The position numbers were made by a program, and so were the translations under genes. A stretch of DNA of 64,000 bases, taken from contig NZ_MLCL01000001.1 in assembly GCF_001942625.1 (NCBI RefSeq), positions 62,001 to 126,000 of the forward strand, given 5' to 3'. Under the pieces are notes generated by a model. The model searched no databases. It worked only from the letters and a program-made list of their open reading frames with translations, and was not told the origin of the DNA. Position 1 is the stretch's first letter; every line of letters begins with the position of its first letter. The stretch is from Mycobacterium syngnathidarum (GTDB taxonomy: Bacteria > Actinomycetota > Actinomycetes > Mycobacteriales > Mycobacteriaceae). Shown here in pieces: positions 1-9,561 of the stretch.

Positions 1-64
1 CGATTCGCTCCCCCGCGACCGCCACGGCTTGCCGCAGCGCGGCTACAGCACCCGTTCGATCCAT
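1..64 (-). CDS. tilS: tRNA(Ile)-lysidine synthetase, N-terminal fragment
   Basis: Only the first 21 codons lie inside the window; the gene runs off the left edge. The ATG is at 64 and the frame begins MDRTGAVAALRQAVAVAGER, which resembles the start of mycobacterial TilS as I remember it. TilS changes the anticodon C34 of tRNA-Ile2 to lysidine. The start lies inside the 3' end of the upstream metalloprotease gene (22 bp overlap), as expected for the conserved order dacB, Rv3626c-like, tilS, hpt. The identification rests on a short N-terminus plus synteny, so the catalytic P-loop cannot be checked here. Confidence 0.6.
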   Translation of the reverse strand, partial: MDRTGAVAALRQAVAVAGERI

Positions 65-1119
65 CGTTGCGGTTCGTCGATCTCGTCGGGTTGCGGCAGG
101 GTGTCGGGGCTCGTCCAGATCGTGTTGAACCGGGCCATCCCGACCCTCGACACCACATGGTCGACGAACGCCTTGCCTCGGGTGTACTGGCTGATCTTGG
201 CGTCGAAGCCCAGTAGCGCGCGGACCACGCGCTGCAGTGGTGGTTGCTTGCGCTGCCTGCGTTCATCGAAGCGACGCCGGATGGTCGAGACCGTGGGAAC
301 CACCGCCGGACCGACGGCATCCATCACATGATCGGCATGCCCTTCCAGCAGGGTGCCCAGCACCAACAGCTGATCGAGCGCGCGGCGCTGCGGCTCGGCC
401 TGAACTGCGCGCATCAGCCCAAGCACACCGGACGAGTTCGGGTCGGGCGTGGACCCGTTGCGCTGGTTGCGGACGAACTCGGCGAGCCGGCCCACCATCT
501 CGTTGACATCGTCGCCGGCGTCCTGCGTGAGCACGGCCAGCGCCTGCGACATGTGGTCGGTCAGCCAGGGGTTGGCCCGGAACTGCACCCGGTGGGTGAC
601 CTCGTGCAGGCACACCCAGAGCCGGAAATCGGCTGGGGTGACCCGCAACTGGCGTTCCACCGCGATCACGTTCGGATACACCAGCAACAGCTCGCCGCCG
701 TCGGGACCGAACGGATCGTACTGGCCGAGAATGCCCGAGGAGATGAAGGCCAGCACCGCGCCGGTTTGCGCGCCGGTCACCTTGCCGGTGATGAATCCCG
801 GCTTCTGCGTATCACTTTCGTCGCCAGGGTGGGCGCCGGTGGTCATCACCCGCATCGATCGGGTGGCCGCGCGGATCCAGGCCGGCCGGTCCACCACCCG
901 GGCGTCGGGCACCACGGCGCCCTCGATCAGGCCCGTCACCTCCCGAACGGGCAGCTCGGCAGCCTTGGAACTCTCCGACAGCTGCTCGATCACCTGGTCG
1001 CGGGTGTAGTCGGTGGACAGCGGGGCCGGCCTGGCCAGCTTCATCCCGACCGTCGCGGCGAAATCCCAGTCGACGGCGCGTCCCGCGGTGACGGCGACCC
1101 GCTCGCTCACGTGCCACAT
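43..1119 (-). CDS. zinc-dependent metalloprotease of the Rv3626c family
   Basis: This 358-residue protein carries an HEVTH zinc-binding signature near residue 172, followed by RVQF. It matches the actinobacterial family sometimes named 'coenzyme F420 biosynthesis-associated' or DUF2342 zinc metalloprotease. The substrate is unknown. ATG at 1119 is preferred, though GTG at 1125 is possible; both overlap the end of dacB, so translation is probably coupled. The 3' end overlaps tilS. No signal peptide is visible, so it is probably cytosolic. The link to F420 in the family name comes from neighbourhood, not biochemistry. Confidence 0.8.
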   Translation of the reverse strand: MWHVSERVAVTAGRAVDWDFAATVGMKLARPAPLSTDYTRDQVIEQLSESSKAAELPVREVTGLIEGAVVPDARVVDRPAWIRAATRSMRVMTTGAHPGDESDTQKPGFITGKVTGAQTGAVLAFISSGILGQYDPFGPDGGELLLVYPNVIAVERQLRVTPADFRLWVCLHEVTHRVQFRANPWLTDHMSQALAVLTQDAGDDVNEMVGRLAEFVRNQRNGSTPDPNSSGVLGLMRAVQAEPQRRALDQLLVLGTLLEGHADHVMDAVGPAVVPTVSTIRRRFDERRQRKQPPLQRVVRALLGFDAKISQYTRGKAFVDHVVSRVGMARFNTIWTSPDTLPQPDEIDEPQRWIERVL

Positions 1120-2489
1120 CCGCACGACCGCAGCACCGCGGCCAGCGCATCGATCGCGGTGCGCCCGGTCGGCCCGGCGTCGTTGGAGATCAGCGCAAAT
1201 GTCAGTACCCGCCCGCTGTCGTCGGTGACGATCCCGGCCAGTGCATTGGTGCCGGTCAGCGATCCGGTCTTGGCCCGCAGCCAGCCCGCGGCGTCACGCC
1301 CGGAATCGGTGTCGAGGTACCGGTTGGACAACGTGCCGCTGCCGCCGGCGATGGGCAGCAGGTCCACCAGCGGACGGACGGCCGGTTCGGTGTTGCCCGC
1401 CGCGATGTTGACCACATCGTCGAGGATCCGCGCGGTCAACCGGTCTTCGGTCGACAGGCCGCTGGAATCGACCAGCCTGGCGGCCGACACGTCGATGCCG
1501 ATGCCCTTCAGTTGGCTCAGCACCGCGTCGACTCCGCCGTCGAAGCTCTGCGACCGGTTCAGTTGGGCGGCAACCTCACGGGCGATCGACTCGGCCATCA
1601 CGTTGTCGGACTCGTTCATCATCTGGCGCAACCGCTCGATCAGCGGCGCGGACTGCACCGCGGCGATCTGCCTGGCGCCCGGGACCGCGCTGGCCAGCAC
1701 CGTCACCGACGCGGGATCCACCTTGAGCGCGGTGGCCAGGGCGCGGCCCGCATCGAGGGCCGGCGTGGTCGACCGCCTGGATTCCACCGTCGTCGGCTGG
1801 ATCCGCCCGCCGTCGAGCATCACCGGTTCCATCGGTGCGATGTCACCGCCTTCGATGTCGGCCGGATCCCAGCCCGGCGCCATCGCCGGACCGCTGTAGG
1901 CGCTGGTGTCGACCCGGACCGCGGTGACGGTCATGCCGGTGTTGCGCACCTGCTCGGCCAGGTCACTGATCCGGGCCGCACCCTTGTACCAGGTGTCGGT
2001 GTCCTCAGGCGCCGCCGAGAGCGTGGTGTCGCCGCCGCCCTTGAGCACCACCAGACCGGGCTGCGAATCCACGGCCAGGACCGTGGTGGCCAACCGGGCA
2101 TTGCGGTCGAGCGTGAGCAGAGCGGCCGCGGTGGTCAGCACCTTGTTGACCGAGGCCGGCTGCATCGGCACCCCGGAATTCTGTTCCCACAGTTCGGCGC
2201 CGGTTTCGGCGTCGGTGATCCGGCCGGTCACCTCGCCGAGGTCTGGATTGGCCAGGGCCGGCGCCAACGCGGACGCCAGGCCACTCACGGTCGGTGTCGG
2301 CGCGGACATGTCCACCGGGACAACCCCCGGGCTGGCGGTCGCCGGCGGGGGTGCGGGCGGGGCCGCCTCGGCGTCGCTGGACCGGTGCCCGGTGAACACG
2401 GCGGCAACCGCGACGACAGCGGCGACCAGCACCAGGACCACGACGCCAACCGCCACATGGGTGGACTGCCGCCACCGTGTGGGCCGCAT
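1107..2489 (-). CDS. dacB: D-alanyl-D-alanine carboxypeptidase/endopeptidase (PBP4, S13 family)
   Basis: This 460-residue protein trims or cleaves peptidoglycan stem peptides outside the membrane. The N-terminus has a hydrophobic anchor (about residues 12-34, [17 protein letters not shown]), followed by a Pro/Ala-rich linker. The serine-penicilloyl motifs are in order: SVNK near residue 112, SDN in the middle and KTG (AKTGSLTG) near the C-terminus. ATG at 2489 was chosen because AGGAGA lies just upstream; the longer open frame reaches into the ppa promoter region. It is divergent from ppa and overlaps the metalloprotease gene by 13 bp. It corresponds to M. tuberculosis Rv3627c. Confidence 0.9.
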   Translation of the reverse strand: MRPTRWRQSTHVAVGVVVLVLVAAVVAVAAVFTGHRSSDAEAAPPAPPPATASPGVVPVDMSAPTPTVSGLASALAPALANPDLGEVTGRITDAETGAELWEQNSGVPMQPASVNKVLTTAAALLTLDRNARLATTVLAVDSQPGLVVLKGGGDTTLSAAPEDTDTWYKGAARISDLAEQVRNTGMTVTAVRVDTSAYSGPAMAPGWDPADIEGGDIAPMEPVMLDGGRIQPTTVESRRSTTPALDAGRALATALKVDPASVTVLASAVPGARQIAAVQSAPLIERLRQMMNESDNVMAESIAREVAAQLNRSQSFDGGVDAVLSQLKGIGIDVSAARLVDSSGLSTEDRLTARILDDVVNIAAGNTEPAVRPLVDLLPIAGGSGTLSNRYLDTDSGRDAAGWLRAKTGSLTGTNALAGIVTDDSGRVLTFALISNDAGPTGRTAIDALAAVLRSCGCGT

Positions 2490-2616
2490 ATTTCTCCTGC
2501 TCTGCCGGTGGTGGGGACGAGCCACCCGTTTAGGCCAGACTAACGCTCCATTAGGGTTGACCCGCGTCGTCGCCCGACGACCCAAGACCGACCGCACATG
2601 CGAAGGAGCCACGACG

Positions 2617-3105
2617 GTGAAGTTCGACGTCGTCATCGAGATCCCGAAGGGTTCGCGCAACAAGTACGAGGTTGACCACGAGACCGGCCGGGTCAAGCTC
2701 GACCGCTACCTCTACACCCCGATGGGCTACCCCGCCGATTACGGCTTCTTCGAGGACACCCTCGGCGAAGACGGCGACCCGCTGGATGCGCTGGTCCTGC
2801 TGCCCGAGTCGGTGTTCCCCGGTTGCACCGTCGAGGCCCGCCCGGTCGCCATGTTCAAGATGACCGACGAGGCCGGCGGCGACGACAAGTTGCTGTGTGT
2901 GCCTGCCGGTGATCCGCGCTGGGACCACATCCAGGACCTCGGTGACGTGTCGCAGTTCGAGCTCGACGCGATCAAGCACTTCTTCGTGCACTACAAGGAC
3001 CTGGAGCCGGGCAAGTTCGTCAAGACCGCCGACTGGGTGGGTCGCGAAGAGGCCGAGGCCGAGTTGCAGCGTTCGGTCGAGCGGTTCAAGGCCGAAGGCC
3101 ACTAG
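2617..3105 (+). CDS. ppa: inorganic pyrophosphatase
   Basis: This is a family I soluble pyrophosphatase of 162 residues, the usual actinobacterial length. It hydrolyses PPi to two phosphates and so drives nucleic acid and activation reactions forward. The signature [10 protein letters not shown] carries the metal-binding aspartates, and the N-terminal substrate region [13 protein letters not shown] is intact. The GTG start at 2617 has AAGGAG 8 nt upstream; the longer open frame upstream runs antisense to dacB and is rejected. The gene is transcribed away from dacB across a gap of about 130 bp. Confidence 0.97.
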   Translation: MKFDVVIEIPKGSRNKYEVDHETGRVKLDRYLYTPMGYPADYGFFEDTLGEDGDPLDALVLLPESVFPGCTVEARPVAMFKMTDEAGGDDKLLCVPAGDPRWDHIQDLGDVSQFELDAIKHFFVHYKDLEPGKFVKTADWVGREEAEAELQRSVERFKAEGH

Positions 3106-3181
3106 ATCCCCGAGAGTTAGCCTCGCCGTAACACGGGGTAACTCCCCTGTGCTCTGCGCCTCTCATGCTGAGCAGGTGTTG

Positions 3182-3697
3182 ATGCATCAGGGCATGGGAC
3201 TTGAGGCGTACAACGCATTGCCCACGCGCCGTGCGGTGCACGCTGTGTACGAATGCTGCTACAGCGTGGTGCTGGCGACCGATCTGGCCGGCGGGCGCCC
3301 GTTCGCCGACCACAACTCGCTGTTCCGGCAGGCCGACGCCCTGCTGTTCAGCCTCGGTGAGGATTCCATCGACCGCGCGCTGCAGGCCTATCCGCATATC
3401 GGCAGGCGTCCGCGCAGCCCGAAGTCGGTCTGCGAGCAGTGCTCGGTCTGGGATGACGATCCCACCGTGATGACACAGCTCAACACCGAGGTGCAGCACT
3501 ACACCCAGCGCTTCGGGTTCGGCTTCGTGATGTTCGTCGAGGACTGCTGCGCACAAAGAGCCCTGGCCGGGATCACCGACCGGTTGCACAACGACCGTGA
3601 GACCGAACGCAAGGTGGTCCGCAACGAGTTGGCCCGGATCAACCGGGCCCGGCTCGAACGCATGCTCGGCCCCGAGGGCGGCTACTACAACTGGTGA
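3182..3697 (+). CDS. OHCU decarboxylase family protein
   Basis: The 171-residue product resembles 2-oxo-4-hydroxy-4-carboxy-5-ureidoimidazoline decarboxylase, which makes S-allantoin in urate breakdown. Matching features are the YPHIG segment (family HPRIG), the stretch YTQRFGFGFVMFV and a helical C-terminus with RLHNDRETE. The family His-Pro-Arg becomes Tyr-Pro-His here, so the catalytic histidine may be displaced and activity is not assured. No uricase or hydroxyisourate hydrolase gene is nearby. ATG at 3182 was chosen over a second ATG at 3194. Its 3' end overlaps the convergent dehydrogenase gene by 13 bp. Confidence 0.65.
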   Translation: MHQGMGLEAYNALPTRRAVHAVYECCYSVVLATDLAGGRPFADHNSLFRQADALLFSLGEDSIDRALQAYPHIGRRPRSPKSVCEQCSVWDDDPTVMTQLNTEVQHYTQRFGFGFVMFVEDCCAQRALAGITDRLHNDRETERKVVRNELARINRARLERMLGPEGGYYNW

Positions 3698-4638
3698 GTC
3701 AGTGGCTCACCGCGATCGAGCCTGCCGATGTTGGCGGCGATCTCCTCGGCCCGGCCGCCGAACGTGTCGGTGGTGACGCCCGACGAATGCGGCGTCATCA
3801 ACACGTTGGCCAGTTCACCGAACGGCAGCTCACTCGGCACCCCCTGCCCGCCCGGGCCGGGGTAGCGGTACCAGACATCGATGGCGGCAGCCCTGATCGA
3901 GCCCTCCAGCAGCGCATCGTAGAGCGCGCGCTCGGCCACCAGGGGCCCGCGCCCGACGTTGATCAGCACACCATCGGCACCCAGTGCCCGAAGCTGCTCG
4001 GCGCCGATCATGCCTTCGGTCTGTGCGGTGAGCGGCGCCGACACCACGACCACATCGGACTCCGTCATGAGCCGGTTCAGCGCGGCCGTGTCGCCCGCCC
4101 AGGACAGGCCGTTCGCCACGGCGTCGACCCGCCCCGATCCGGTCACCGCGGCCCCGGTCGAGCCGAGGCTCCGGAACAATTCCCAGACGCGTCGGCCGAT
4201 GTGGCCGAACCCGACCAGACCGACGCGGGCCGCACCGATGGCAGGCAACTGCGGCAGGTCGGAGTCGTAGACCGAGCTGGCCCATATCCCTCGGCGCAGT
4301 GCCCTGTCCTGCGCCAGGAAGTCGCGGCGCAGCAACACCGCAGCCGCGAGCACATACTCCGCGATGGACCGTTCATGGTGGAAGGTGTTGGCCACCAATG
4401 TCTCTGGCTGCAACGCGGAGAAGTCGATCTTGTCGGTGCCGGCCCCCGCGACGTGCACGAGGCGCAGTTTCTCGGCCGCGGCCGCCATCTCGGCGGTGAA
4501 CCGGCCGCCCACGAACACGTCGGCGTCCCGCAGGTCATCGATGCTGCCGTTCCAGATCACCTCGGCCCCCGGCGGCAGCGCGGCTTCGAAGCGCTCGCGG
4601 TGAGCCAGCAGGTTGGGTTCCACGACGACGATCAACAT
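3685..4638 (-). CDS. D-isomer 2-hydroxyacid dehydrogenase
   Basis: This 317-residue NAD(P)-dependent enzyme has a Rossmann motif GFGHIGRR near residue 145, the substrate-binding arginine in NVGRGPLV and the catalytic histidine in TPHSSG. Such enzymes interconvert 2-oxo and 2-hydroxy acids; the substrate here is not evident, but position implies an aldarate-derived keto acid such as tartronate semialdehyde or glyoxylate. It is the last gene of the nine-gene aldarate operon. Its ATG lies 1 nt beyond the stop of the glucarate dehydratase gene, so it is surely cotranslated. Confidence 0.85.
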   Translation of the reverse strand: MLIVVVEPNLLAHRERFEAALPPGAEVIWNGSIDDLRDADVFVGGRFTAEMAAAAEKLRLVHVAGAGTDKIDFSALQPETLVANTFHHERSIAEYVLAAAVLLRRDFLAQDRALRRGIWASSVYDSDLPQLPAIGAARVGLVGFGHIGRRVWELFRSLGSTGAAVTGSGRVDAVANGLSWAGDTAALNRLMTESDVVVVSAPLTAQTEGMIGAEQLRALGADGVLINVGRGPLVAERALYDALLEGSIRAAAIDVWYRYPGPGGQGVPSELPFGELANVLMTPHSSGVTTDTFGGRAEEIAANIGRLDRGEPLTHQL

Positions 4639-4639
4639 G

Positions 4640-5989
4640 TCAATCCCGCTGCAGCGCAGGTCGCTTGCTGTCGAACTTCCAACCGGGGATCAGGTACTGC
4701 ATGGCCACCGCGTCGTCCCGGGCGCCCAGCCCCTTGGCCAGGTACAGCTCGTGCGCCGCGGCGACCCGCTCTTCATCGAGCTCGACACCCAGCCCCGGCG
4801 CTTCAGGCACATCGAGATAGCCGTCGACAATTCGGTAGGGCGCCTTGGTGATCCGCTGGCCGTCCTGCCAGATCCAATGGGTATCGATGGCCGTGATGTC
4901 ACCCGGCGCGGCCGCCGCCACATGGGTGAACAAGGCCAGGGAAACGTCGAAGTGGTTGTTGGAGTGCGACCCCCACGTCAAACCCCAGGCATCGCAGAGC
5001 TGAGCGACCCGGACCGAGCCGCTCATGGTCCAGAAGTGCGGATCGGCCAGGGGGATGTCGACGGCGCCAGCCCGGATCGCATGCCCCATCTCCCGCCAGT
5101 CGGTGGCGATCATGTTGGTCGCTGTCGGGAGTCCGGTGGCCCGTTTGAACTCCGCCATCACCTCACGCCCGGAGAACGTGCCTTCGGGTCCGACCGGATC
5201 CTCGGCATAGGCCAGCACGTCGGTGAGCTGACGGCAGGTGTCGATGGCGTCGGCCAGCAGCCAGCCACCGTTGGGGTCCAACGTTATCCGTGCATCGGGG
5301 AACCGTTCGGCCAGCGCGGTGACCGCCTTGGCCTCGTCGGCCACGGGCAACACGCCGCCCTTGAGTTTGAAGTCGCGGAAGCCGTAGCGGGCGCGGGCAG
5401 CTTCGGCGAGCCGGACCACACCCTCGGGCGAAAGCGCCTCGTCGTGGCGGATGCGCTGCCATTCATCGGCGCCGTCCGGCTCATCGGCCGCGGACTGGTA
5501 CTCCAGGTCGGTACGGTTGCGATCGCCCACGAAGAACAGATAGCCCAATGCCTGAACGCGCTTGCGCTGCTGGCCGTCGCCCAGCAGCGCAGCGACCGGC
5601 ACGCCCAGGTGCTTGCCCAGCAGGTCCAGCAGCGCCGACTCCACGGCGGTGACGGCGTGCACCATGACCCGCAGATCGAAGGTCTGGGCGCCCCGGCCTG
5701 CGCTGTCGCGGCCGGCGAACTCGCGGCGGATGCTCGCCAGGATGGCGTGATACCCGCCCAGGGACCGGCCGACCACCAGCGGCCTGGCATCGTCGAGGGT
5801 CCGCCGGATCGCCTCACCGCCCGGCACCTCCCCGACCCCGGTGTTGCCGTCGGAATCCCTGAGTATCAACAGGTTTCTGGTGAAGAACGGTCCGTGCGCG
5901 CCGCTGAGGTTCAGCAGCATGCTGTCATGACCGGCGATCGGTATCACGGTCAGTTCGGTCACCACAGGCGTCGAGCTCTGCGTACTCAT
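4640..5989 (-). CDS. gudD: glucarate dehydratase
   Basis: This 449-residue enolase-superfamily enzyme is close in length and pattern to E. coli GudD (446 residues). It dehydrates D-glucarate (often also L-idarate) to 5-keto-4-deoxy-D-glucarate. Visible features are the catalytic KLKGG near residue 207, metal ligands in LDPNGGW, YAEDP and TATNM, and the histidine of [12 protein letters not shown] at 5989 was chosen because TTGGAGC lies upstream and MSTQSS is a natural N-terminus; the open frame extends to 6043. It sits 25 nt downstream of the IclR gene in the same operon. Confidence 0.93.
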   Translation of the reverse strand: MSTQSSTPVVTELTVIPIAGHDSMLLNLSGAHGPFFTRNLLILRDSDGNTGVGEVPGGEAIRRTLDDARPLVVGRSLGGYHAILASIRREFAGRDSAGRGAQTFDLRVMVHAVTAVESALLDLLGKHLGVPVAALLGDGQQRKRVQALGYLFFVGDRNRTDLEYQSAADEPDGADEWQRIRHDEALSPEGVVRLAEAARARYGFRDFKLKGGVLPVADEAKAVTALAERFPDARITLDPNGGWLLADAIDTCRQLTDVLAYAEDPVGPEGTFSGREVMAEFKRATGLPTATNMIATDWREMGHAIRAGAVDIPLADPHFWTMSGSVRVAQLCDAWGLTWGSHSNNHFDVSLALFTHVAAAAPGDITAIDTHWIWQDGQRITKAPYRIVDGYLDVPEAPGLGVELDEERVAAAHELYLAKGLGARDDAVAMQYLIPGWKFDSKRPALQRD

Positions 5990-6014
5990 CGGTGCTCCAA
6001 TCTCGTTGACAAAG

Positions 6015-6815
6015 TCACGCGAACCATTTGTCCCCGTTCGCAACCGGGCGGACCACCCGCGATACCTTGTCGCACACCAGCCGCAGGGCGTCGACGATCT
6101 CGCGTTCCCGCTCCGCCGTCAGACGCGACAGCGGGACTGACGCACTGATCGCGTCTTGCGCCGGATGCCGGTAGCGCAGCGTGACCGCGAAACACTTGAT
6201 GCCCTGCGTGTTTTCCTCGTCGTCGGTGGCATAGCCCCGAACCCGGACCTCGTCGAGAGCCGCATCGAGAGCGGTCCGGTCGGTGAACGTGCGGGGGGTC
6301 AGCGGTGTCAGCGGGTCCGGGATGTGCGAATCGAGTTCGGCGCCGAACCGCTCGGCGAGCAGAGCCTTGCCGAGTGCGGTGGCATAGGCCGGCAGGCGGC
6401 GTCCCACCTTGTTGTGGGTGCGCACGTACTGGCGGGACTCCCGGGTGGCCAGGTAGACGACGTCGTGGCCGTCGAGCCGGGCGAGGTGGAACGTCTCGTC
6501 GAGCTGACCGCGCAGGTCTTCGAGGAAGGGCGCGATCATCGGCAGGTACGGGTCGGCGTCGAGGTAGCTGGTTCCCACCAGCAGCGCCCGCATGCCGATG
6601 CTGTACTGCGTACCCACATCGTCGGACCGCACCCAGCCCTGGGCCACCAGAGTCCGCAGCAGGGCATGGGCCGAGCTGCGCGGCATCTCAAGTGCGGCGC
6701 AGATTTCCCGGATGCGAGTGGGCTCGTCAGGGCGCGCCGCCAGGAACTCCAGCAGCTCGACCGTGCGCACGGCCGATTTGACCTTGCGTACCGAAACACT
6801 GTCATCGCCGGTCAA
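6015..6815 (-). CDS. IclR family transcriptional regulator
   Basis: The 266-residue protein has an N-terminal winged helix (about residues 10-70; [16 protein letters not shown] is the recognition segment) and a C-terminal IclR effector domain containing [10 protein letters not shown] and [10 protein letters not shown]. The start is TTG at 6815, supported by AGGAGG 5 nt upstream, and it follows the stop of the TauE gene by 1 nt. Being encoded inside the aldarate operon, it probably senses glucarate or a breakdown product and controls the operon, including itself. Whether it represses or activates cannot be read from the sequence. Confidence 0.9.
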   Translation of the reverse strand: MTGDDSVSVRKVKSAVRTVELLEFLAARPDEPTRIREICAALEMPRSSAHALLRTLVAQGWVRSDDVGTQYSIGMRALLVGTSYLDADPYLPMIAPFLEDLRGQLDETFHLARLDGHDVVYLATRESRQYVRTHNKVGRRLPAYATALGKALLAERFGAELDSHIPDPLTPLTPRTFTDRTALDAALDEVRVRGYATDDEENTQGIKCFAVTLRYRHPAQDAISASVPLSRLTAEREREIVDALRLVCDKVSRVVRPVANGDKWFA

Positions 6816-6816
6816 T

Positions 6817-7539
6817 TCACCCTCCTATCAACTGACGGACGATCAACACCACGGCCCCGATGGTGGATATCGCGATGGCCGTCCACCGCTGACGCTGCCG
6901 ATCCAAGTGCCGGTTGGCCCACCGCGACAGCGCATAGCCGACGATGCACGCCGGGACCAGCATCGCGAACACCACGACGGTGTGGTGGTCGACGGAACCG
7001 GTGAGCGCGAGCACCACGAGCGACAGGGCCGAGCCGACGAGAAAGAACCCGCTCATCGTGCCGCGCAACCGGGCACCGGTGTTGTTCTGCCACACCAGCG
7101 CCATCGGCGGCCCACCGATGGAGGTCGCGGTGCCGAGCAGGCCCGAGGTGGCGCCGGCCAGCACCAGATTGCGCCGGTGCGGCGCGGGGATCCAGCCCAT
7201 ACTCGTCAGCGCCACGCCGCCCAGAACCACCGCCGCCAGCGCATACGCCAACACCTGCTTGGGCATCACCATCAGTAGCAGTGCCCCGGCCACGGTGCCG
7301 GGAAGCCGTCCCGCCAAGGCCCATCCGGTTCCGGCGAGATCGACATCCTCACGCTCGCGGATCACCACCATGAGCGTCACGATGGTGGCGAGCATGATGA
7401 GCGTGCCCGGGATCAACCCGGGATCCACGATCGCCACGATCGGCGCCGCCAGCATGCCCATGCCGAATCCGATGGAGGCCTGCATGCAGGACGCCAGCAC
7501 GATGGCGGCGGCGACGATCCCGTAGCCGGCGATGCTCAC
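6817..7539 (-). CDS. TauE/SafE family membrane protein
   Basis: The 240-residue protein is almost entirely hydrophobic, with about eight predicted membrane segments. It carries the family hallmark GFGMGMLAAPIV near the N-terminus and GLLGTATSIGGPPMAL in the second half. Members export or import small anions such as sulfite, sulfoacetate and other organic acids. Here it is embedded between the ABC transporter and the regulator, so it may move an acidic intermediate or side product. GTG at 7539 was chosen: it overlaps the ATPase stop by 4 bp (GTGA) and gives the normal family length. Confidence 0.85.
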   Translation of the reverse strand: MSIAGYGIVAAAIVLASCMQASIGFGMGMLAAPIVAIVDPGLIPGTLIMLATIVTLMVVIREREDVDLAGTGWALAGRLPGTVAGALLLMVMPKQVLAYALAAVVLGGVALTSMGWIPAPHRRNLVLAGATSGLLGTATSIGGPPMALVWQNNTGARLRGTMSGFFLVGSALSLVVLALTGSVDHHTVVVFAMLVPACIVGYALSRWANRHLDRQRQRWTAIAISTIGAVVLIVRQLIGG

Positions 7540-8513
7540 GCCGACACCGGCATCGCCGGCTCCAACGGGTGGTGGCACTCGGAGATATGGCCGTCGACGT
7601 CCGCGGTTGGCGTCGGCACCTGCATCGCGCAGATCTCGGTGGCTTTCCAGCATCGCGTGCGGAACCGGCAGCCCGACGGGGGATTCAGTGGCGACGGCAC
7701 CTCACCCTTGAGCAGGATCCGGTCTTTGCGCTGGGCCGCATCGAGTTTCGGTGCGGCCGACATCAGTGCCGCGGTGTAGGGATGCCGCGGGTTCCGGTAG
7801 ACGTCCTCGGTGCGGCCGCTCTCGATCATTCGGCCCAGGTACATCACCGTGACGCGATCGGCGACGTGGCGGACCACCGACAGGTCGTGCGAGATGAAGA
7901 TGTAGGAGATGCCCAATTCCTGTTGCAGGTCGTTGAGCAGGTTGAGTACCTGAGCTTGGACCGAGAGGTCGAGTGCCGAGACCGGTTCGTCGCAGATGAT
8001 GACATCGGGGTTGAGCGCCAGGGCCCGGGCGATGCCGATGCGTTGCCGTTGTCCACCGGAGAACTCCTGCGGGTACTTGCCCGCGGCTTTGGGGCCCAGG
8101 CCGACCATGTCGAGCAGACCACGCACCCGCATCTCCCGGTCCTTGCGGTTGGGGTGCAGGGTTTTGTGCGTGTGCCAGGGCTCGGCGATGATGTCGCCCG
8201 CGGTCATGCGGGAGTTCAGCGACGCGTAGGGGTCCTGGAACACCATCTGGACGCGGCGCCGGAACTTCAGCAGCTCGGCACCACGCAGCCGGAACGGGTC
8301 GATACCGTCGAAGGTCACGCTGCCCGAATCCGGGCGCTCGAGCATCATCAGGGTCCGCGCCAAGGTGGACTTGCCGCAACCGGATTCACCGACCAGGCCG
8401 AGCGTTTCACCGCGGCCGAGGTCGAGGTTGATGCCGTCGAGGGCGGCCAGCTGGTTCTTGCCCACGCGGAACGACTTGCGCAGATCACGGACGGTGAGCA
8501 GGTTTTCAGACAT
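7536..8513 (-). CDS. ABC transporter ATPase (OppF/DppF type)
   Basis: This 325-residue ATPase powers the importer encoded upstream. It has Walker A GESGCGKST, the signature FSGGQRQR, Walker B VIICDEP and the switch histidine ISHDL. The C-terminal oligopeptide-transporter extension has the usual cysteine cluster (CRFRTRC and EIC) found in OppF-like proteins. ATG at 8513 overlaps the end of the OppD-type gene by 8 bp. The partner ATPase is the adjacent upstream gene, so the two should form a heterodimer. Confidence 0.92.
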   Translation of the reverse strand: MSENLLTVRDLRKSFRVGKNQLAALDGINLDLGRGETLGLVGESGCGKSTLARTLMMLERPDSGSVTFDGIDPFRLRGAELLKFRRRVQMVFQDPYASLNSRMTAGDIIAEPWHTHKTLHPNRKDREMRVRGLLDMVGLGPKAAGKYPQEFSGGQRQRIGIARALALNPDVIICDEPVSALDLSVQAQVLNLLNDLQQELGISYIFISHDLSVVRHVADRVTVMYLGRMIESGRTEDVYRNPRHPYTAALMSAAPKLDAAQRKDRILLKGEVPSPLNPPSGCRFRTRCWKATEICAMQVPTPTADVDGHISECHHPLEPAMPVSA

Positions 8514-9561
8514 CTGTTACATCTCCTCGCGAGCGGGCGTCGACCTCGTCGGCGAAGTGGCAGGCGCTGCGCCGTACGTCGCCCTCGAGCACGGGCCTGG
8601 TGGTGACGCAAAGGTCGCGGGCCAACGGGCAACGGTCCTGGTAAACGCAGCCGGCCGGGATCGAGTGCAGGTCGGGCGGGGCACCGCCGATGGACTTGAG
8701 CGTCTCGCCGCGGACCGCGCTCACCGGGACGGAGTCGAGCAGTCCCTTGGTGTAGGGGTGCCTGGGATTGGCGAAAACCTCTGCCACCGGGCCGGTTTCG
8801 ACAACCTGGCCGGCGTACATCACCGCGACCTGATCCGCTTCCTCGGCCACCAGCGCCAGATCGTGGGTGATCAGCACGACGGCCATGTCGAACTCGGTAC
8901 GCAGGCTCTTGAGCAGCGCCATGATCTGCGCCTGCACGGTGACATCGAGTGCGGTGGTCGGTTCGTCGGCGATCAGCACCCGCGGGTTCAGAGCGACGGC
9001 CATCGCGATCAGCAGCCGCTGCCGCATCCCGCCGGAGAACTGGTGTGGATAGGACTTCATCCGCTCCTCCGGCTGCGGAATCCCCACGCGCGCCATCAGT
9101 TCCACCGCTTTTCGCTTGGCGTCCTTGGCGTTCATGCCGTGGTGGATGCGGAACGGCTCGGCCAACTGGGTGCCGACGGTGTAGAGCGGGTTGAGTGCGG
9201 TCAAGGCGTCCTGGAACACGATGGCCAGCTCGGGTCCGGCCAGCTTGCGCCGGGTCTTGCGGTCGGCGGCGAGGATGTCCACGTCGGCCAAGGTCGCGGT
9301 ACCTTCGACCACCTCGGCGACCGGTTCGAGTAACCCGACCAGCGCGGTGGCGGTCATCGATTTACCGCAACCGGATTCACCCAGCAGGGCCAGGGTCTGG
9401 CCGCGGCGCGCCGCGAAGCTGACGTGGTCGACGGCGCGCACCGTTCCGGTGATGGTGCGGATGTCGACGGTGAGCCCGTCCACCACCAGCGCGGGTTCGG
9501 TGTCGAAGTGCTCGGAGATGGTCGGCTGTTCGGCGACACTGTTGCTCAACTGGGAAGTCAT
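8506..9561 (-). CDS. ABC transporter ATPase (OppD/DppD type)
   Basis: The 351-residue ATPase has Walker A GESGCGKSM, signature FSGGMRQR, Walker B VLIADEP and switch histidine ITHDL. Its C-terminus carries the OppD cysteine cluster (CVYQDRC, DLC). ATG at 9561 was chosen from a much longer open frame because it gives a four-base overlap (ATGA) with the upstream permease and the expected family length. The rest of that open frame is antisense-like noise over the permease gene. Confidence 0.92.
   Translation of the reverse strand: MTSQLSNSVAEQPTISEHFDTEPALVVDGLTVDIRTITGTVRAVDHVSFAARRGQTLALLGESGCGKSMTATALVGLLEPVAEVVEGTATLADVDILAADRKTRRKLAGPELAIVFQDALTALNPLYTVGTQLAEPFRIHHGMNAKDAKRKAVELMARVGIPQPEERMKSYPHQFSGGMRQRLLIAMAVALNPRVLIADEPTTALDVTVQAQIMALLKSLRTEFDMAVVLITHDLALVAEEADQVAVMYAGQVVETGPVAEVFANPRHPYTKGLLDSVPVSAVRGETLKSIGGAPPDLHSIPAGCVYQDRCPLARDLCVTTRPVLEGDVRRSACHFADEVDARSRGDVTDV

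Noticed and set aside
4613..6148. A 511-codon plus-strand open frame
   Set aside because: Antisense to glucarate dehydratase, which has full catalytic motifs.
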